Source of the DNA: JACNKJ01 sp964344565
GTDB lineage: Bacteria; Krumholzibacteriota; Krumholzibacteriia; JACNKJ01
DNA length: 64,000 nucleotides
Assembly (NCBI GenBank): GCA_964344565.1
Contig: CAYFNT010000004.1
Span: 148,725-212,724 of the forward strand
Direction of reading: 5' to 3'
Part shown: positions 32,755 to 40,502 of the stretch, piece by piece
How positions within the stretch are numbered: the stretch's first letter is position 1
Layout of the letters: each line of letters opens with the position of its first letter
Notes under the pieces: generated by a model
The model's database searches: none
What the model saw: the letters and a program-made list of their open reading frames with translations, nothing else
What the model was told of the DNA's origin: nothing
Made by a program: the position numbers and the translations under genes

Positions 32755-32788
32755 AGAAGCGGGAGAGGCGATGACCTCTCCCGCTTCT
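32755..32788 (+). terminator. Strong hairpin after tRNA-Leu
   Basis: AGAAGCGGGAGAGG and CCTCTCCCGCTTCT form a perfect 14-bp stem with a 6-nt loop. Only a short U-containing tail (GCTTA) follows, so it is a likely but not textbook terminator. Confidence 0.65.
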
Positions 32789-32892
32789 GCTTATCCGAAG
32801 TCGAGTTTTAATCATCGAGGACCCTGTGAAAAAATGCCTCGGGATCCGCAGAGTATCATCTGGATAGACACACCTTGAGGGAGGTTGGGAGT

Positions 32893-33522
32893 ATGATGAA
32901 GAATAGGGGTCGTATCGCCCTCTGCATGATCTTCCTGGTTCTGAGTCATGGCATCGCGAGCGCGGACCTGACCATCTACACCGATCGGGCTGCATTCGAA
33001 GCCCAAGGCGACATCGTCTACAACAACGCCTTCGAAGAGTATCCATGGGACACCTACACAAGCTTCATGGAACCCTTCTACGAGGAAGGCGTGACCTACT
33101 ACAACGACAGCGAGTGGCATCCCATCTGGATCATCGGCGGCGGCTATTCCGGCATGGATGCGAACTACATCTACGCCACCAGCGATTCCGCGCTTCGAGG
33201 CGTCATCGATATGGGCATGGACTGCCATCTCCTGGGACTGGACATCGCCTGGATTTCGGTAGGGGATCCTCCCGTGGCCATCCACGTGCACATCATCACT
33301 AACCAGGGCAGCTACTACCCCGAAGTCGACATGCCCGAGGGCACGGGCGAGAGCACCTTTATCGGTTTCGTGGCCGATCCGGGCGAGACCATCACCCAGT
33401 TCACTCTGAGCGATGACTTCTGGCTTTTCTGCCAGGTCATGGCCAGCCACATAACCCTGGGACATGTCGAGGACACCAGAGCCATGTCCGGCACTTGGAG
33501 CGAGATCAAGGCCTCGTTCTAG
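32893..33522 (+). CDS. Small secreted protein of unknown function
   Basis: A 209-residue exported protein. ATG 32893 is chosen, with GGGAGG about 8 nt upstream, giving a signal peptide with hydrophobic core ALCMIFLVLSHGIASA. The mature part starts DLTIYTDRAAFEAQG and is aromatic and beta-rich, recalling PEP-CTERM-type secreted proteins, but there is no C-terminal PEP motif, hydrophobic anchor or basic tail. It may bind polysaccharide or be a surface protein. It stands alone between the tRNA cluster and dnaK. I do not recognise a specific family. Confidence 0.55.
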   Translation: MMKNRGRIALCMIFLVLSHGIASADLTIYTDRAAFEAQGDIVYNNAFEEYPWDTYTSFMEPFYEEGVTYYNDSEWHPIWIIGGGYSGMDANYIYATSDSALRGVIDMGMDCHLLGLDIAWISVGDPPVAIHVHIITNQGSYYPEVDMPEGTGESTFIGFVADPGETITQFTLSDDFWLFCQVMASHITLGHVEDTRAMSGTWSEIKASF

Positions 33523-33629
33523 TGCCACACTCGCATCGGAACACGGGGGGAGGATCCGATTCCTCTCGCCGCTTTCATTGACTGCCTCCGCCCCAGCCGT
33601 CCGGACCGCTGGCGGATCCAGTAGGCACA

Positions 33630-33656
33630 CTGACAGGTCTGACAGGATCTGTCAGG
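33630..33656. repeat. TGACAGG repeat cluster upstream of dnaK
   Basis: CTGACAGG occurs twice in direct orientation (33630-33637, 33639-33646), followed by CTGTCAGG (33649-33656), so the second and third also form an inverted pair around GAT. It lies about 165 nt before dnaK, in a 296-nt gene-free stretch. It looks like an operator but matches no regulator site I know. Confidence 0.5.
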
Positions 33657-33818
33657 AGCGGCCAGAGTGCCTGCGCACATCTGTCATCATGGCAGATCAC
33701 GAATCCTATCAATTCCAGTGAGATCACGTAAGCCTATGGACGACTGTCGATAAGCAGCTCCTGGGGAATTGGCACGGGCCTTTCTATACCGGGTCGAACA
33801 CTCTTCAAGGAGAAGATC

Positions 33819-35753
33819 ATGGGCAAGATCATCGGCATCGACCTGGGCACCACCAATTCCTGCGTTTCCGTCATCGAGGGCGGCGAACCCAAGGTCATCC
33901 CCAACAGCGAGGGCAACCGGACCACCCCCAGCGTGGTGGCCATCAGCAAGGACGGCGATAGGCTCGTCGGCCAGCTGGCCAAGCGCCAGGCCGTCACCAA
34001 TCCCCAGAACACCGTCTATTCCATCAAGCGCTTCATGGGTCGTCGCTACGGCGAGGTGGACCAGGAAATGAAGGAAGTGCCCTACGCGGTGCTGCAGGGC
34101 GACGGCGGCAAGGTGAAGGTGAAGATGGGGGACGAGGATCTCACCCCTCCGGAAATCAGCGCCATGATCCTCAGGCGCCTCAAGGAGACCGCCGAGGAGT
34201 ATCTCGGGGAGACCGTCACCGAGGCCGTGGTCACCGTGCCCGCCTACTTCAACGACAGCCAGCGTCAGGCCACCAAGGACGCCGGCAAGATCTCGGGCCT
34301 GGACGTCAAGCGCATCATCAACGAGCCCACCGCGGCCAGCCTGGCCTACGGCATGGACAAGGAAGGCGACCGCACCCTGGCCGTCTTCGATCTGGGCGGC
34401 GGAACCTTCGACATCTCCATTCTGGAGCTGGGCGAGGGCGTCTTCGAGGTGAAGAGCACCAACGGCGACACCCACCTGGGCGGCGACGACTTCGACCAGG
34501 CCCTAATCGACTGGCTCGTGGAGGAGTTCAAGAACAAGGAGGGCATCGATCTGTCCGCCGATCCCATGGCCCTTCAGCGTCTGAAGGAAGGCGCGGAGCA
34601 GGCCAAGAAGGACCTGTCCAGCCGTACGCAGACCGAGATCAACCTGCCATTCATCACCGCCGACGCGAGCGGCCCCAAGCACATCAACCTCACGCTGACC
34701 CGGGCCCAGTTCGAGCAGCTCGTGGCCGACCTGGTCGAGCGCACCGTGGGCCCCTGCCAGAAGGCCCTGCAGGATGCCGGTCTCACCGCCTCGGACATCG
34801 ACGAGGTCATCCTGGTGGGCGGCTCCACCCGCATGCCCGCCGTGCAGGAGAAGGTGAAGGGCATCTTCAAGCAGGAGCCCAACAAGGGCGTGAATCCCGA
34901 CGAGGTAGTCAGCCTGGGCGCGGCCATCCAGGGCGGCATCCTGGCCGGCGACGTGAAGGACGTCATCCTGCTGGACGTCACGCCTCTGAGCCTGGGCATC
35001 GAAACCCTGGGCAGCGTGATGACTCGCCTCATCGACCGCAATACGACCATCCCCACGCGGAAGAGTCAGATCTTCTCCACCGCGGCGGACAACCAGGACA
35101 CCGTGGACATCCACGTGCTCCAGGGCGAGCGGGAGATGGCGGCCCACAACAAGTCCATCGGACGCTTCCAGCTCACAGGCATTCCGCCGGCCATGCGAGG
35201 CATTCCGCAGATCGAGGTGAGCTTCGACATCGACGCCAACGGCATCCTTTCGGTGCACGCCAAGGACAAGGCCACGGGCAAGGAGCAGTCGATCAAGATC
35301 CAGGCCTCCAGCGGACTGGACGACAGCGAGATCGACCGCATGGTCAAGGACGCCGAAGCCAACGCCGAGGACGACAAGGCACAGCGCGAACTCGTCGACG
35401 CCAAGAACAACGCCCAGGCTCTGGCCTACCAGACCCAGAAGCAGCTGGATGAGAACAAGGACAAGATCGACGAGGAGATGAAGAGCGCCATGGAGTCTAA
35501 GCTGGCCGAACTGAACAAGGCGGCCGAGGGCGAGGACAAAGCGGCCATCGACCAGGCCGTGGAGAACCTCAACAAGGAACTCCACGCCTTCAGCCAGAAA
35601 CTCTACGAGGACGCCACCGCTCAGCAGCAGGCCGAGGGGGCTCAGCAGGCTCCGGGAGCCGATGCCGAGAGCGACGCGGAGGATTCCTCCAAGGGCAACG
35701 GCGACGGCGAGGCCGTGGACGCGGACTTCGAGGTCGTCGACGAGAAGAAGTAG
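33819..35753 (+). CDS. dnaK: Chaperone protein DnaK (Hsp70)
   Basis: A 644-residue Hsp70 chaperone that folds and protects proteins with DnaJ and GrpE using ATP. IIGIDLGTTNSCVSVIEG at the N-terminus, AVVTVPAYFNDSQRQATKDAG, FDLGGGTFDISILELG and VGGSTRMPAVQEKV are the ATPase-domain signatures. The substrate-binding domain begins at about DVTPLSLGIETLG, and the lid ends in the DADFEVVDEKK tail typical of bacterial DnaK. The length is normal. GrpE and DnaJ are not adjacent. The upstream region has TGACAGG repeats but no CIRCE element. Confidence 0.97.
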   Translation: MGKIIGIDLGTTNSCVSVIEGGEPKVIPNSEGNRTTPSVVAISKDGDRLVGQLAKRQAVTNPQNTVYSIKRFMGRRYGEVDQEMKEVPYAVLQGDGGKVKVKMGDEDLTPPEISAMILRRLKETAEEYLGETVTEAVVTVPAYFNDSQRQATKDAGKISGLDVKRIINEPTAASLAYGMDKEGDRTLAVFDLGGGTFDISILELGEGVFEVKSTNGDTHLGGDDFDQALIDWLVEEFKNKEGIDLSADPMALQRLKEGAEQAKKDLSSRTQTEINLPFITADASGPKHINLTLTRAQFEQLVADLVERTVGPCQKALQDAGLTASDIDEVILVGGSTRMPAVQEKVKGIFKQEPNKGVNPDEVVSLGAAIQGGILAGDVKDVILLDVTPLSLGIETLGSVMTRLIDRNTTIPTRKSQIFSTAADNQDTVDIHVLQGEREMAAHNKSIGRFQLTGIPPAMRGIPQIEVSFDIDANGILSVHAKDKATGKEQSIKIQASSGLDDSEIDRMVKDAEANAEDDKAQRELVDAKNNAQALAYQTQKQLDENKDKIDEEMKSAMESKLAELNKAAEGEDKAAIDQAVENLNKELHAFSQKLYEDATAQQQAEGAQQAPGADAESDAEDSSKGNGDGEAVDADFEVVDEKK

Positions 35754-35783
35754 CTTTTGCAAACAGAGCTATTCGAGAGCCCT

Positions 35784-35816
35784 CATCCCATTCGGGATGG
35801 GGGCATTTCCATGCCC
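35784..35816. terminator. Two small hairpins after dnaK
   Basis: CATCCC/GGGATG (35784-35799, loop ATTC) is followed at once by GGGCAT/ATGCCC (35801-35816, loop TTCC). There is no U-tract, so these may be a weak terminator or leader structures of the element that follows. Confidence 0.4.
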
Positions 35817-35819
35817 AAC

Positions 35820-35849
35820 CCTGAAAAGGTCTTTGGCCGAGCCTTCGCG
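35820..35849 (+). repeat. Leader repeat, copy 1 (with possible 20-codon ORF)
   Basis: This 30-nt core matches copy 2 (36187-36216) at 23 of 30 positions. It lies within a possible short ORF at 35811-35873 whose peptide contains PEKVFGRAFA. Copy 2 translates as PQKVRGRAFA, and the differences within GRAFA are all synonymous. AGGAGGG follows (35872-35878), as AGGAGG follows copy 2, but here no start codon is in place. It may be a decayed duplicate of the downstream leader. Confidence 0.45.
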
Positions 35850-36116
35850 GTTACGAGCAGATCAGCTGTGTAGGAGGGATCGCTCGAGAGGTTCGGCGCC
35901 AACTCGGCAGAGGGATCCCGATCCTGCTCGAGCGCAGTACGCTCAGCGCGCGCGTGGTTCACCCATGAGAATCGGAGGGGCACAGAAGGGAATGCTTGGG
36001 CAGAATCGAACTCGCTTTTGGCACCGGCGTTTCGATTGCCACCATTGGTTATGGCATTTCGATACTGTCGAAGCTGCTGGGCATCTAGGCGGCAAATCGT
36101 TTCGACCAGGAGGAAA

Positions 36117-36142
36117 GATGCCCCCTTGTTCGAGGGGGCATC
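36117..36142. promoter_or_regulatory. Strong hairpin upstream of the Clp-like gene
   Basis: GATGCCCCCT and AGGGGGCATC form a perfect 10-bp stem with a 6-nt loop. AGGAGG (36108-36113) and an ATG (36118) lie at its 5' side, so it would hide a possible upstream start codon. No U-tract follows. Confidence 0.5.
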
Positions 36143-36172
36143 GCCTTGTCTCGATCCATCACACGAAATGGA

Positions 36173-36190
36173 GAGGTCTTAAAAGACCTC
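36173..36190. promoter_or_regulatory. AT-rich palindrome upstream of the Clp-like gene
   Basis: GAGGTCTT-AA-AAGACCTC is a perfect 8-bp palindrome, next to repeat copy 2. As DNA it could be an operator; as RNA the 2-nt loop would force partial opening. Confidence 0.45.
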
Positions 36191-36216
36191 AAAAGGTCCG
36201 TGGAAGAGCCTTTGCA
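36187..36216 (+). repeat. Leader repeat, copy 2
   Basis: The partner of the copy at 35820-35849. It is followed by AAGGAGG (36243-36249) and the ATG of the Clp-like gene at 36256, so it belongs to that gene's leader or to an N-terminal extension. Confidence 0.45.
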
Positions 36217-36255
36217 AACGTAAGCGGCACAGGGGATAAGGCAAGGAGGCCCGTT

Positions 36256-37335
36256 ATGGCTGGCGCTACCCGCAAGGTGCTGGATCCGGGAAAGAAGTCC
36301 CTGGCCGCAGACCGTTTTGAGAGAAAACTCCACGAGAAGATCGTCGGGCAGGACCGCGCTATCGAGCGTATCGCGCGGCTCTATCAGGTCTATCTCGCGG
36401 GTCTCTATCCGCCGAGTCGTCCCATCGGGAATTTCCTGTTCCTGGGGCCCACCGGCAGCGGAAAGACCCGCATCGTGGAAGCCGCGAGCGAGATTCTGTT
36501 CGGCACGGCCAATGCCGTGCTCAAGGTCGACTGCGCGGAGTATGCGCATAGCCACGAGATCAGTCGTCTCATCGGTTCGCCGCCCGGATACCTCGGGCAT
36601 CGCGAAACGACTCCCTATCTCTCGCAGGGCAACCTCGAACGCTATCGCACGCCGGAACTGGATTTCACATTCCTCCTCTTCGACGAGATCGAAAAGGCCA
36701 GCGACACGCTTTGGAGTCTCTTGTTGGGCATCCTCGACAAGGGACACCTCACTCTCGGCGACAACAGCGAAGTGGACATGACCCGCACGATCATCTTCAT
36801 GACGGGCAACATCGGTGCCGTGAACATCGACCAGCTGGTCAGGGGCGGCATCGGATTCGGAGATGCCGCCGCGGATCTGGATCCCGGCACCTTGGATCAG
36901 CGCATCTACAGCACGGTGATGGAGGCGGCCCGCAGGAAGTTCAGTCCGGAGTTCATGAACCGCATCGACAGCACAGTGGTCTTCCGCGGCCTGGCCGAGG
37001 AACATGTGCGGCGCATCCTGGAGATCGAGCTGGAACTGCTGCGCAAGCGGATCATGCAGGCGGCCGGCGACGTGAAGTTCTCCTTCGACCTGAGCGAGGG
37101 AGCCAAGCAGAAGATCATGGAAGAGGGTTTCGATCGCCGCTACGGCGCCCGTCACCTGAAACGGTCCATCGAGCGATTCCTGGTTTTCCCGCTGGCGAAC
37201 CTGGTGTCCACCGGACAGATCCGCTACGGCGACCACGTGTCCATCGACCACAGCAAGCGTGGCGACAAGATGGAATTCCACAAGGCGCCCTCGCCGGACC
37301 TGAAGGTGGTGGGGGAGACCATCCGGGCCTCATGA
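36256..37335 (+). CDS. Stand-alone single-domain Clp/HSP100-type AAA+ ATPase
   Basis: A 359-residue AAA+ protein equal to the second ATPase module of ClpA/ClpB. Walker A GPTGSGKT is at residues 64-71, the pore loop SPPGYLGH at 108-115 keeps its Tyr (Y112), Walker B LLFDEIEKA at 140-148, sensor 1 at MTGN (182-185), and a GARHLKRSIERFL sensor 2/small-domain block near 305-317. There is no N-domain, zinc finger, first ATPase module or ClpP-binding loop that I can see. ATG 36256 has AAGGAGG 6 nt upstream. Next to dnaK it may be a disaggregase-like unfoldase, or use an unknown adaptor. Confidence 0.8.
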   Translation: MAGATRKVLDPGKKSLAADRFERKLHEKIVGQDRAIERIARLYQVYLAGLYPPSRPIGNFLFLGPTGSGKTRIVEAASEILFGTANAVLKVDCAEYAHSHEISRLIGSPPGYLGHRETTPYLSQGNLERYRTPELDFTFLLFDEIEKASDTLWSLLLGILDKGHLTLGDNSEVDMTRTIIFMTGNIGAVNIDQLVRGGIGFGDAAADLDPGTLDQRIYSTVMEAARRKFSPEFMNRIDSTVVFRGLAEEHVRRILEIELELLRKRIMQAAGDVKFSFDLSEGAKQKIMEEGFDRRYGARHLKRSIERFLVFPLANLVSTGQIRYGDHVSIDHSKRGDKMEFHKAPSPDLKVVGETIRAS

Positions 37336-37356
37336 GGGCCCCGGGTCGCCTCGCTC

Positions 37357-37385
37357 TTGACAAAAGGCCCCCGCTGGCCTATATC
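37357..37385 (+). promoter_or_regulatory. Promoter for tRNA-Val
   Basis: TTGACA (37357-37362), a 17-nt spacer, and TATATC (37380-37385), with tRNA starting 12 nt later. Confidence 0.8.
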
Positions 37386-37397
37386 CTGTGATTCCTA

Positions 37398-37471
37398 GGG
37401 CGATTAGCTCAGCTGGTTAGAGTGCTTGCTCGACACGCAAGAGGTCACAGGTTCGAATCCCGTATCGCCCA
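37398..37471 (+). tRNA. tRNA-Val (GAC)
   Basis: A 74-nt cloverleaf: acceptor GGGCGAT pairs with ATCGCCC, the anticodon loop reads TCGACAC with anticodon GAC between CTTGC and GCAAG, and the T-arm has GTTCGAATC. The full CCA is not encoded. It has its own promoter and terminator. Confidence 0.95.
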
Positions 37472-37473
37472 CC

Positions 37474-37500
37474 CGGCCAGGTTACATAGCCTGGCCGTTT
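37474..37500 (+). terminator. Intrinsic terminator after tRNA-Val
   Basis: CGGCCAGG and CCTGGCCG form an 8-bp stem with an 8-nt loop followed by TTT. It separates tRNA-Val from thrS. Confidence 0.75.
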
Positions 37501-37557
37501 CTACATCCTCAATGCGACGGGCGGTTCGTAGCGACCGTCGCGGAAAGCGAGGCCGAG

Positions 37558-39483
37558 ATGCAGATCGATCTGATCCTCCCCGATGAGAAAGTGTTGAATC
37601 TCGAGGGACCCCTCCCGGTGGACGAGGCCATCGCCGCCGTGAGCGAGGGACTCCTTCGTCGCGCCGTGGCCGTGGAGGTCGACGGCGAGATCCTGGACCG
37701 TCATTCCGAAATCAAGAGCGGCGGGCGTTTCCGGATCCTCACCGACAAGGATGAGGAGAGCCTAGCGGTTCTCCGCCACTCCACCGCGCATCTCATGGCC
37801 TACGCCGTGCAGGAGCTCTTCCCCGAGGCGAAGTTCGCCTTCGGCCCCGACGTGGAAGACGGCTTCTACTACGACATCCTCGTGGACCAGCCCTTCACGC
37901 CCGACGACCTCGTGAAGATCGAGGCCAAGATGAAGGAGCTGGCCAAGGGCAAGCATCCCTTCATCAAGAAGATCCTCTCGCGCCAGGACGCGGCCGACTA
38001 CTTCGCCGAGAAGCATCAGGACTTCAAGGTGGAACACGTGGGCGAGCTTTCCGACGAGGAGGATATCTCCTTCTACGAGGTGGGCGAGTTCACCGATCTC
38101 TGCGGCGGGCCTCACGTGCCGAACACCGGCATGCTCAAGGCCTTCAAGCTGCGCACCGTGGCCGGCGCCTACTGGAAGGCCGACGAGAGCCGCGAGCAGC
38201 TGCAGCGCATCTACGGCACCAGCTGGTTCAAGGCCAAGGATCTCGAGGCCTATCTCCTTCGGCTGGAAGAGGCCGAGAAGCGCGACCATCGCAAGCTCGG
38301 CCAGCAACTCGGGCTCTTCGGCATGAAGGAAGAGGCCGGCGGCGGGCTGGCCTTCTGGTATCCCAAGGGCACCGTGCTGCGCGAAGAGATCGAGAGCTGG
38401 TGGAAGCAGGCCCACCGGGAGCGGGGCTACGACATGGTGGTCACGCCCCACATCTTCCGGGGCGATCTGTGGCGCACCAGCGGGCACCTCGATTTCTACG
38501 CCGAGAACATGTACACCTTCGAACAGGACGAACAGACCTACGTGGTCAAGCCCATGAACTGTCCGGGGCACATTCTCGTCTACCAGAACGACCTGAAGAG
38601 CTATCGCGACCTGCCCCTGCGCCTGGCCGAGCTGGGCACCGTCTACCGCTACGAACGCAGCGGCACCCTGCACGGACTCATGCGCGTGCGCGGCTTCACC
38701 CAGGACGACGCCCACATCTTCTGCACTCCCGACCAGCTCGTGGACGAGGTCACGAAGCTCATCGAGTTCTCCCGCGACCTCCACGCCACCTTCGGTTTCA
38801 CGGAACTGACCACGGAACTCAGCGTCCGGGATTCGCAGAACAAGGAGAAATACATCGGCGAGGACTCCGAATGGGAGGCCGCCGAGGCGTCGCTCATGGA
38901 GGCCGTGGATCGGGTGGGCCTCGAGGTCAAGCGCATGGAGGGCGAGGCGGTCTTCTACGGTCCCAAGATCGACGTGAAGCTCAAGGACGCCATCGGCCGC
39001 TCATGGCAGACCAGCACCATCCAGTTCGACTTCAACCTGCCCCGCCGCTTCAACGTGGAGTACGTGGACGCGGACGGCCAGCACAAGCATCCCTACATCA
39101 TCCACCGGGCCCTCTTCGGCTCCCTGGAGCGTTTCATCGGCATACTCACCGAGCATCACGCGGGGGAGTTCCCCCTCTGGCTGGCGCCGGTGCAGGCCAT
39201 CGTCCTGCCCCTGAGCGAGCATTTCCGGGACTACGGCGAGCAGGTGGTGGAAAAGCTTAAAACGGCTGGACTTAGGGCTGAATTGGACGCCAAGGACGAG
39301 AAGCTGGGTTACAAGATCCGCCAGGCCGAACTCCAGAAGATTCCCTACATGATCGTGGTGGGGGCCAAGGAGCAGGAGTCCGGCGGCATCACCGTGAGGA
39401 GCAAGAAATCCGGCGACGAGGGAGCCTTTACCCTGGAAAGTTTCCTGGAAAGGGCACTTGACGAGATCGCTGGGAAACACTAG
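37558..39483 (+). CDS. thrS: Threonyl-tRNA synthetase
   Basis: A 641-residue class II synthetase. ATG 37558 starts the TGS domain (residues about 1-60, with GPLPVDEAIAAVSEGL). The editing domain has HSTAHLMAYAVQELFP and the zinc/editing CGGPHV motif. The catalytic core has class II motif 2 (TVYRYERSGTLHGLMRVRGFTQDDAHIFC), the zinc Cys in KPMNCPGH, and motif 3 in HRALFGSLERFIGILTEH. The anticodon-binding domain ends the protein. The length is normal. It heads the thrS-infC-rpmI-rplT-pheST order known from many bacteria. A terminator-like attenuator separates it from infC. Confidence 0.97.
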   Translation: MQIDLILPDEKVLNLEGPLPVDEAIAAVSEGLLRRAVAVEVDGEILDRHSEIKSGGRFRILTDKDEESLAVLRHSTAHLMAYAVQELFPEAKFAFGPDVEDGFYYDILVDQPFTPDDLVKIEAKMKELAKGKHPFIKKILSRQDAADYFAEKHQDFKVEHVGELSDEEDISFYEVGEFTDLCGGPHVPNTGMLKAFKLRTVAGAYWKADESREQLQRIYGTSWFKAKDLEAYLLRLEEAEKRDHRKLGQQLGLFGMKEEAGGGLAFWYPKGTVLREEIESWWKQAHRERGYDMVVTPHIFRGDLWRTSGHLDFYAENMYTFEQDEQTYVVKPMNCPGHILVYQNDLKSYRDLPLRLAELGTVYRYERSGTLHGLMRVRGFTQDDAHIFCTPDQLVDEVTKLIEFSRDLHATFGFTELTTELSVRDSQNKEKYIGEDSEWEAAEASLMEAVDRVGLEVKRMEGEAVFYGPKIDVKLKDAIGRSWQTSTIQFDFNLPRRFNVEYVDADGQHKHPYIIHRALFGSLERFIGILTEHHAGEFPLWLAPVQAIVLPLSEHFRDYGEQVVEKLKTAGLRAELDAKDEKLGYKIRQAELQKIPYMIVVGAKEQESGGITVRSKKSGDEGAFTLESFLERALDEIAGKH

Positions 39484-39578
39484 CTTCTTTGATCACAACC
39501 GAATACGGACAAGAAGAGGCAGTCCTCTCACCTGACGACCGCAAGCGTGTCAGTCAGCGTTGAAAGAACCCGAATTGG

Positions 39579-39608
39579 GGGTGGCTGCCTTGGCATCCAC
39601 CCTTTTTT
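39579..39608 (+). terminator. Intrinsic terminator/attenuator in the infC leader
   Basis: GGGTGG (39579-39584) pairs with CCACCC (39597-39602), and inside it TGCC pairs with GGCA. Six T follow (39603-39608). It ends only 7 nt before the infC ribosome site GGAGG, so read-through must be regulated. In other bacteria the infC-rpmI-rplT leader is attenuated by ribosomal protein L20; that mechanism here is inference. Confidence 0.75.
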
Positions 39609-39628
39609 CATGCATGGAGGTGTCTGAG

Positions 39629-40237
39629 ATCAGGCCCAACAATCCCAAACGGGATAACCAGGAACCGAGAGTCAATGGAAGGATCCGCATCCCCGAGGTG
39701 AGGCTCGTGGATGAGGAGGGCAATCAGGTCGGCGTCGTGGCCACGGCGGTGGCCATGGACATGGCCCGCGAACGGGGACTGGACCTCGTGGAGGTCTCGC
39801 CCAACGCCCGTCCTCCCGTCTGCCGGATCATGGATTTCGGGAAGTACAAGTACGAGCAGAGCAAGAAGGCCAAGCTCGCTCGACAGAAGCAGAAGGCCCA
39901 TCAGATCACGGTGAAGGAAGTGCAGTTTCGGCCCAAGACCGACGAGCACGACTACCGGTTCAAGGTCCGCAACATTCTCAAATTCCTGGGCCACCGCGAC
40001 AAGGTGAAGGTGGTCCTCCGGTTCAGGGGTCGCGAAATGAGCCACATGGAGTTCGGCATGAAGACCCTGGAACGCGTACTGGAGGATCTGGAAGACTTCG
40101 CGGTCGTGGAGCAGAAGCCGAAGCAGGAGGGGCGCAACGTGGTGATGATCCTGTCGCCCGGCCCCGGCATCGACAAGATGGCCGAAGAGAGCAAGAAAGA
40201 AGCTACGGACGCTGAGGAATCCAGCAGCGAAGAATAG
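39629..40237 (+). CDS. infC: Translation initiation factor IF-3, probable AUC start
   Basis: About 202 residues. IF-3 binds the 30S subunit and checks start codons. The frame has no good ATG: M at 39614 precedes the ribosome site. GGAGG at 39616-39620 lies 8 nt before ATC 39629, which fits the rare starts (AUU/AUC/AUA) used by infC for self-regulation. IRIPEVRLVDEEGNQVGVV opens the N-domain; ARPPVCRIMDFGKYKYEQSKK is the signature; the C-domain contains DKVKVVLRFRGREMSHMEFG. The C-terminus has an acidic Ser/Glu-rich tail. It is first in an operon with rpmI and rplT. Confidence 0.93.
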   Translation: MRPNNPKRDNQEPRVNGRIRIPEVRLVDEEGNQVGVVATAVAMDMARERGLDLVEVSPNARPPVCRIMDFGKYKYEQSKKAKLARQKQKAHQITVKEVQFRPKTDEHDYRFKVRNILKFLGHRDKVKVVLRFRGREMSHMEFGMKTLERVLEDLEDFAVVEQKPKQEGRNVVMILSPGPGIDKMAEESKKEATDAEESSSEE

Positions 40238-40271
40238 GCGCCCGGCGCCGAGTATCACAGGAGGAAGAAAG

Positions 40272-40469
40272 ATGCCCAAGATGAAGAGCCAGCGGGGCGC
40301 GGTGAAGCGCTTCCGTACCACGGGCAAGGGAAAGGTGCGCCGCCACAAGGCTTTCGGCGCCCACATTCTGACTAAGAAGTCCGCCAAGAGGAAGCGCGGT
40401 CTGAGGGAAGCGACGCTCGCTTCCGCAGGCGACGCTGCCCGCATCAAGCGGATGATCCTCGATAAGTAG
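40272..40469 (+). CDS. rpmI: 50S ribosomal protein L35
   Basis: A 65-residue very basic protein of the large ribosomal subunit. PKMKSQRGAVKRFRTTGKGK and HILTKKSAKRKRGLR are the family signatures, and the length is standard. AGGAGGAAAG precedes the ATG. It lies between infC and rplT, the standard order, and is expected to share their L20-dependent control. Confidence 0.97.
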   Translation: MPKMKSQRGAVKRFRTTGKGKVRRHKAFGAHILTKKSAKRKRGLREATLASAGDAARIKRMILDK

Positions 40470-40502
40470 AACCCCAGGACTTCAGAACCAGGAGATACGA
40501 CC

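Larger units (their letters stand above)
35754..36255. other. Gene-poor 502-nt stretch between dnaK and the Clp-like gene
   Basis: It holds hairpins at 35784-35816, repeat copies 1 and 2, an 8-bp inverted repeat CGCTCGAG/CTCGAGCG (35881-35888, 35927-35934) and two strong hairpins before the Clp-like gene. No promoter is obvious. An open frame runs through the second half in phase with the Clp-like gene, but its peptide does not look like a real protein. Confidence 0.5.

Noticed and set aside
33768..33785. Sigma-54-like TGGCACG-N4-TTTCT before dnaK
   Set aside because: The -24 half fits but the -12 half lacks the GC of TTGC, so it is probably chance.
33523..33818. CIRCE element or sigma-32 promoter before dnaK
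   Set aside because: No TTAGCACTC/GAGTGCTAA pair or clear CTTGAA/CCCCAT pair was found.
36118..36255. Upstream start for the Clp-like gene at ATG 36118
   Set aside because: The ATG lies in a strong hairpin and the extra 46 residues look non-protein-like; ATG 36256 has a better site. It remains possible because of the repeated GRAFA motif.
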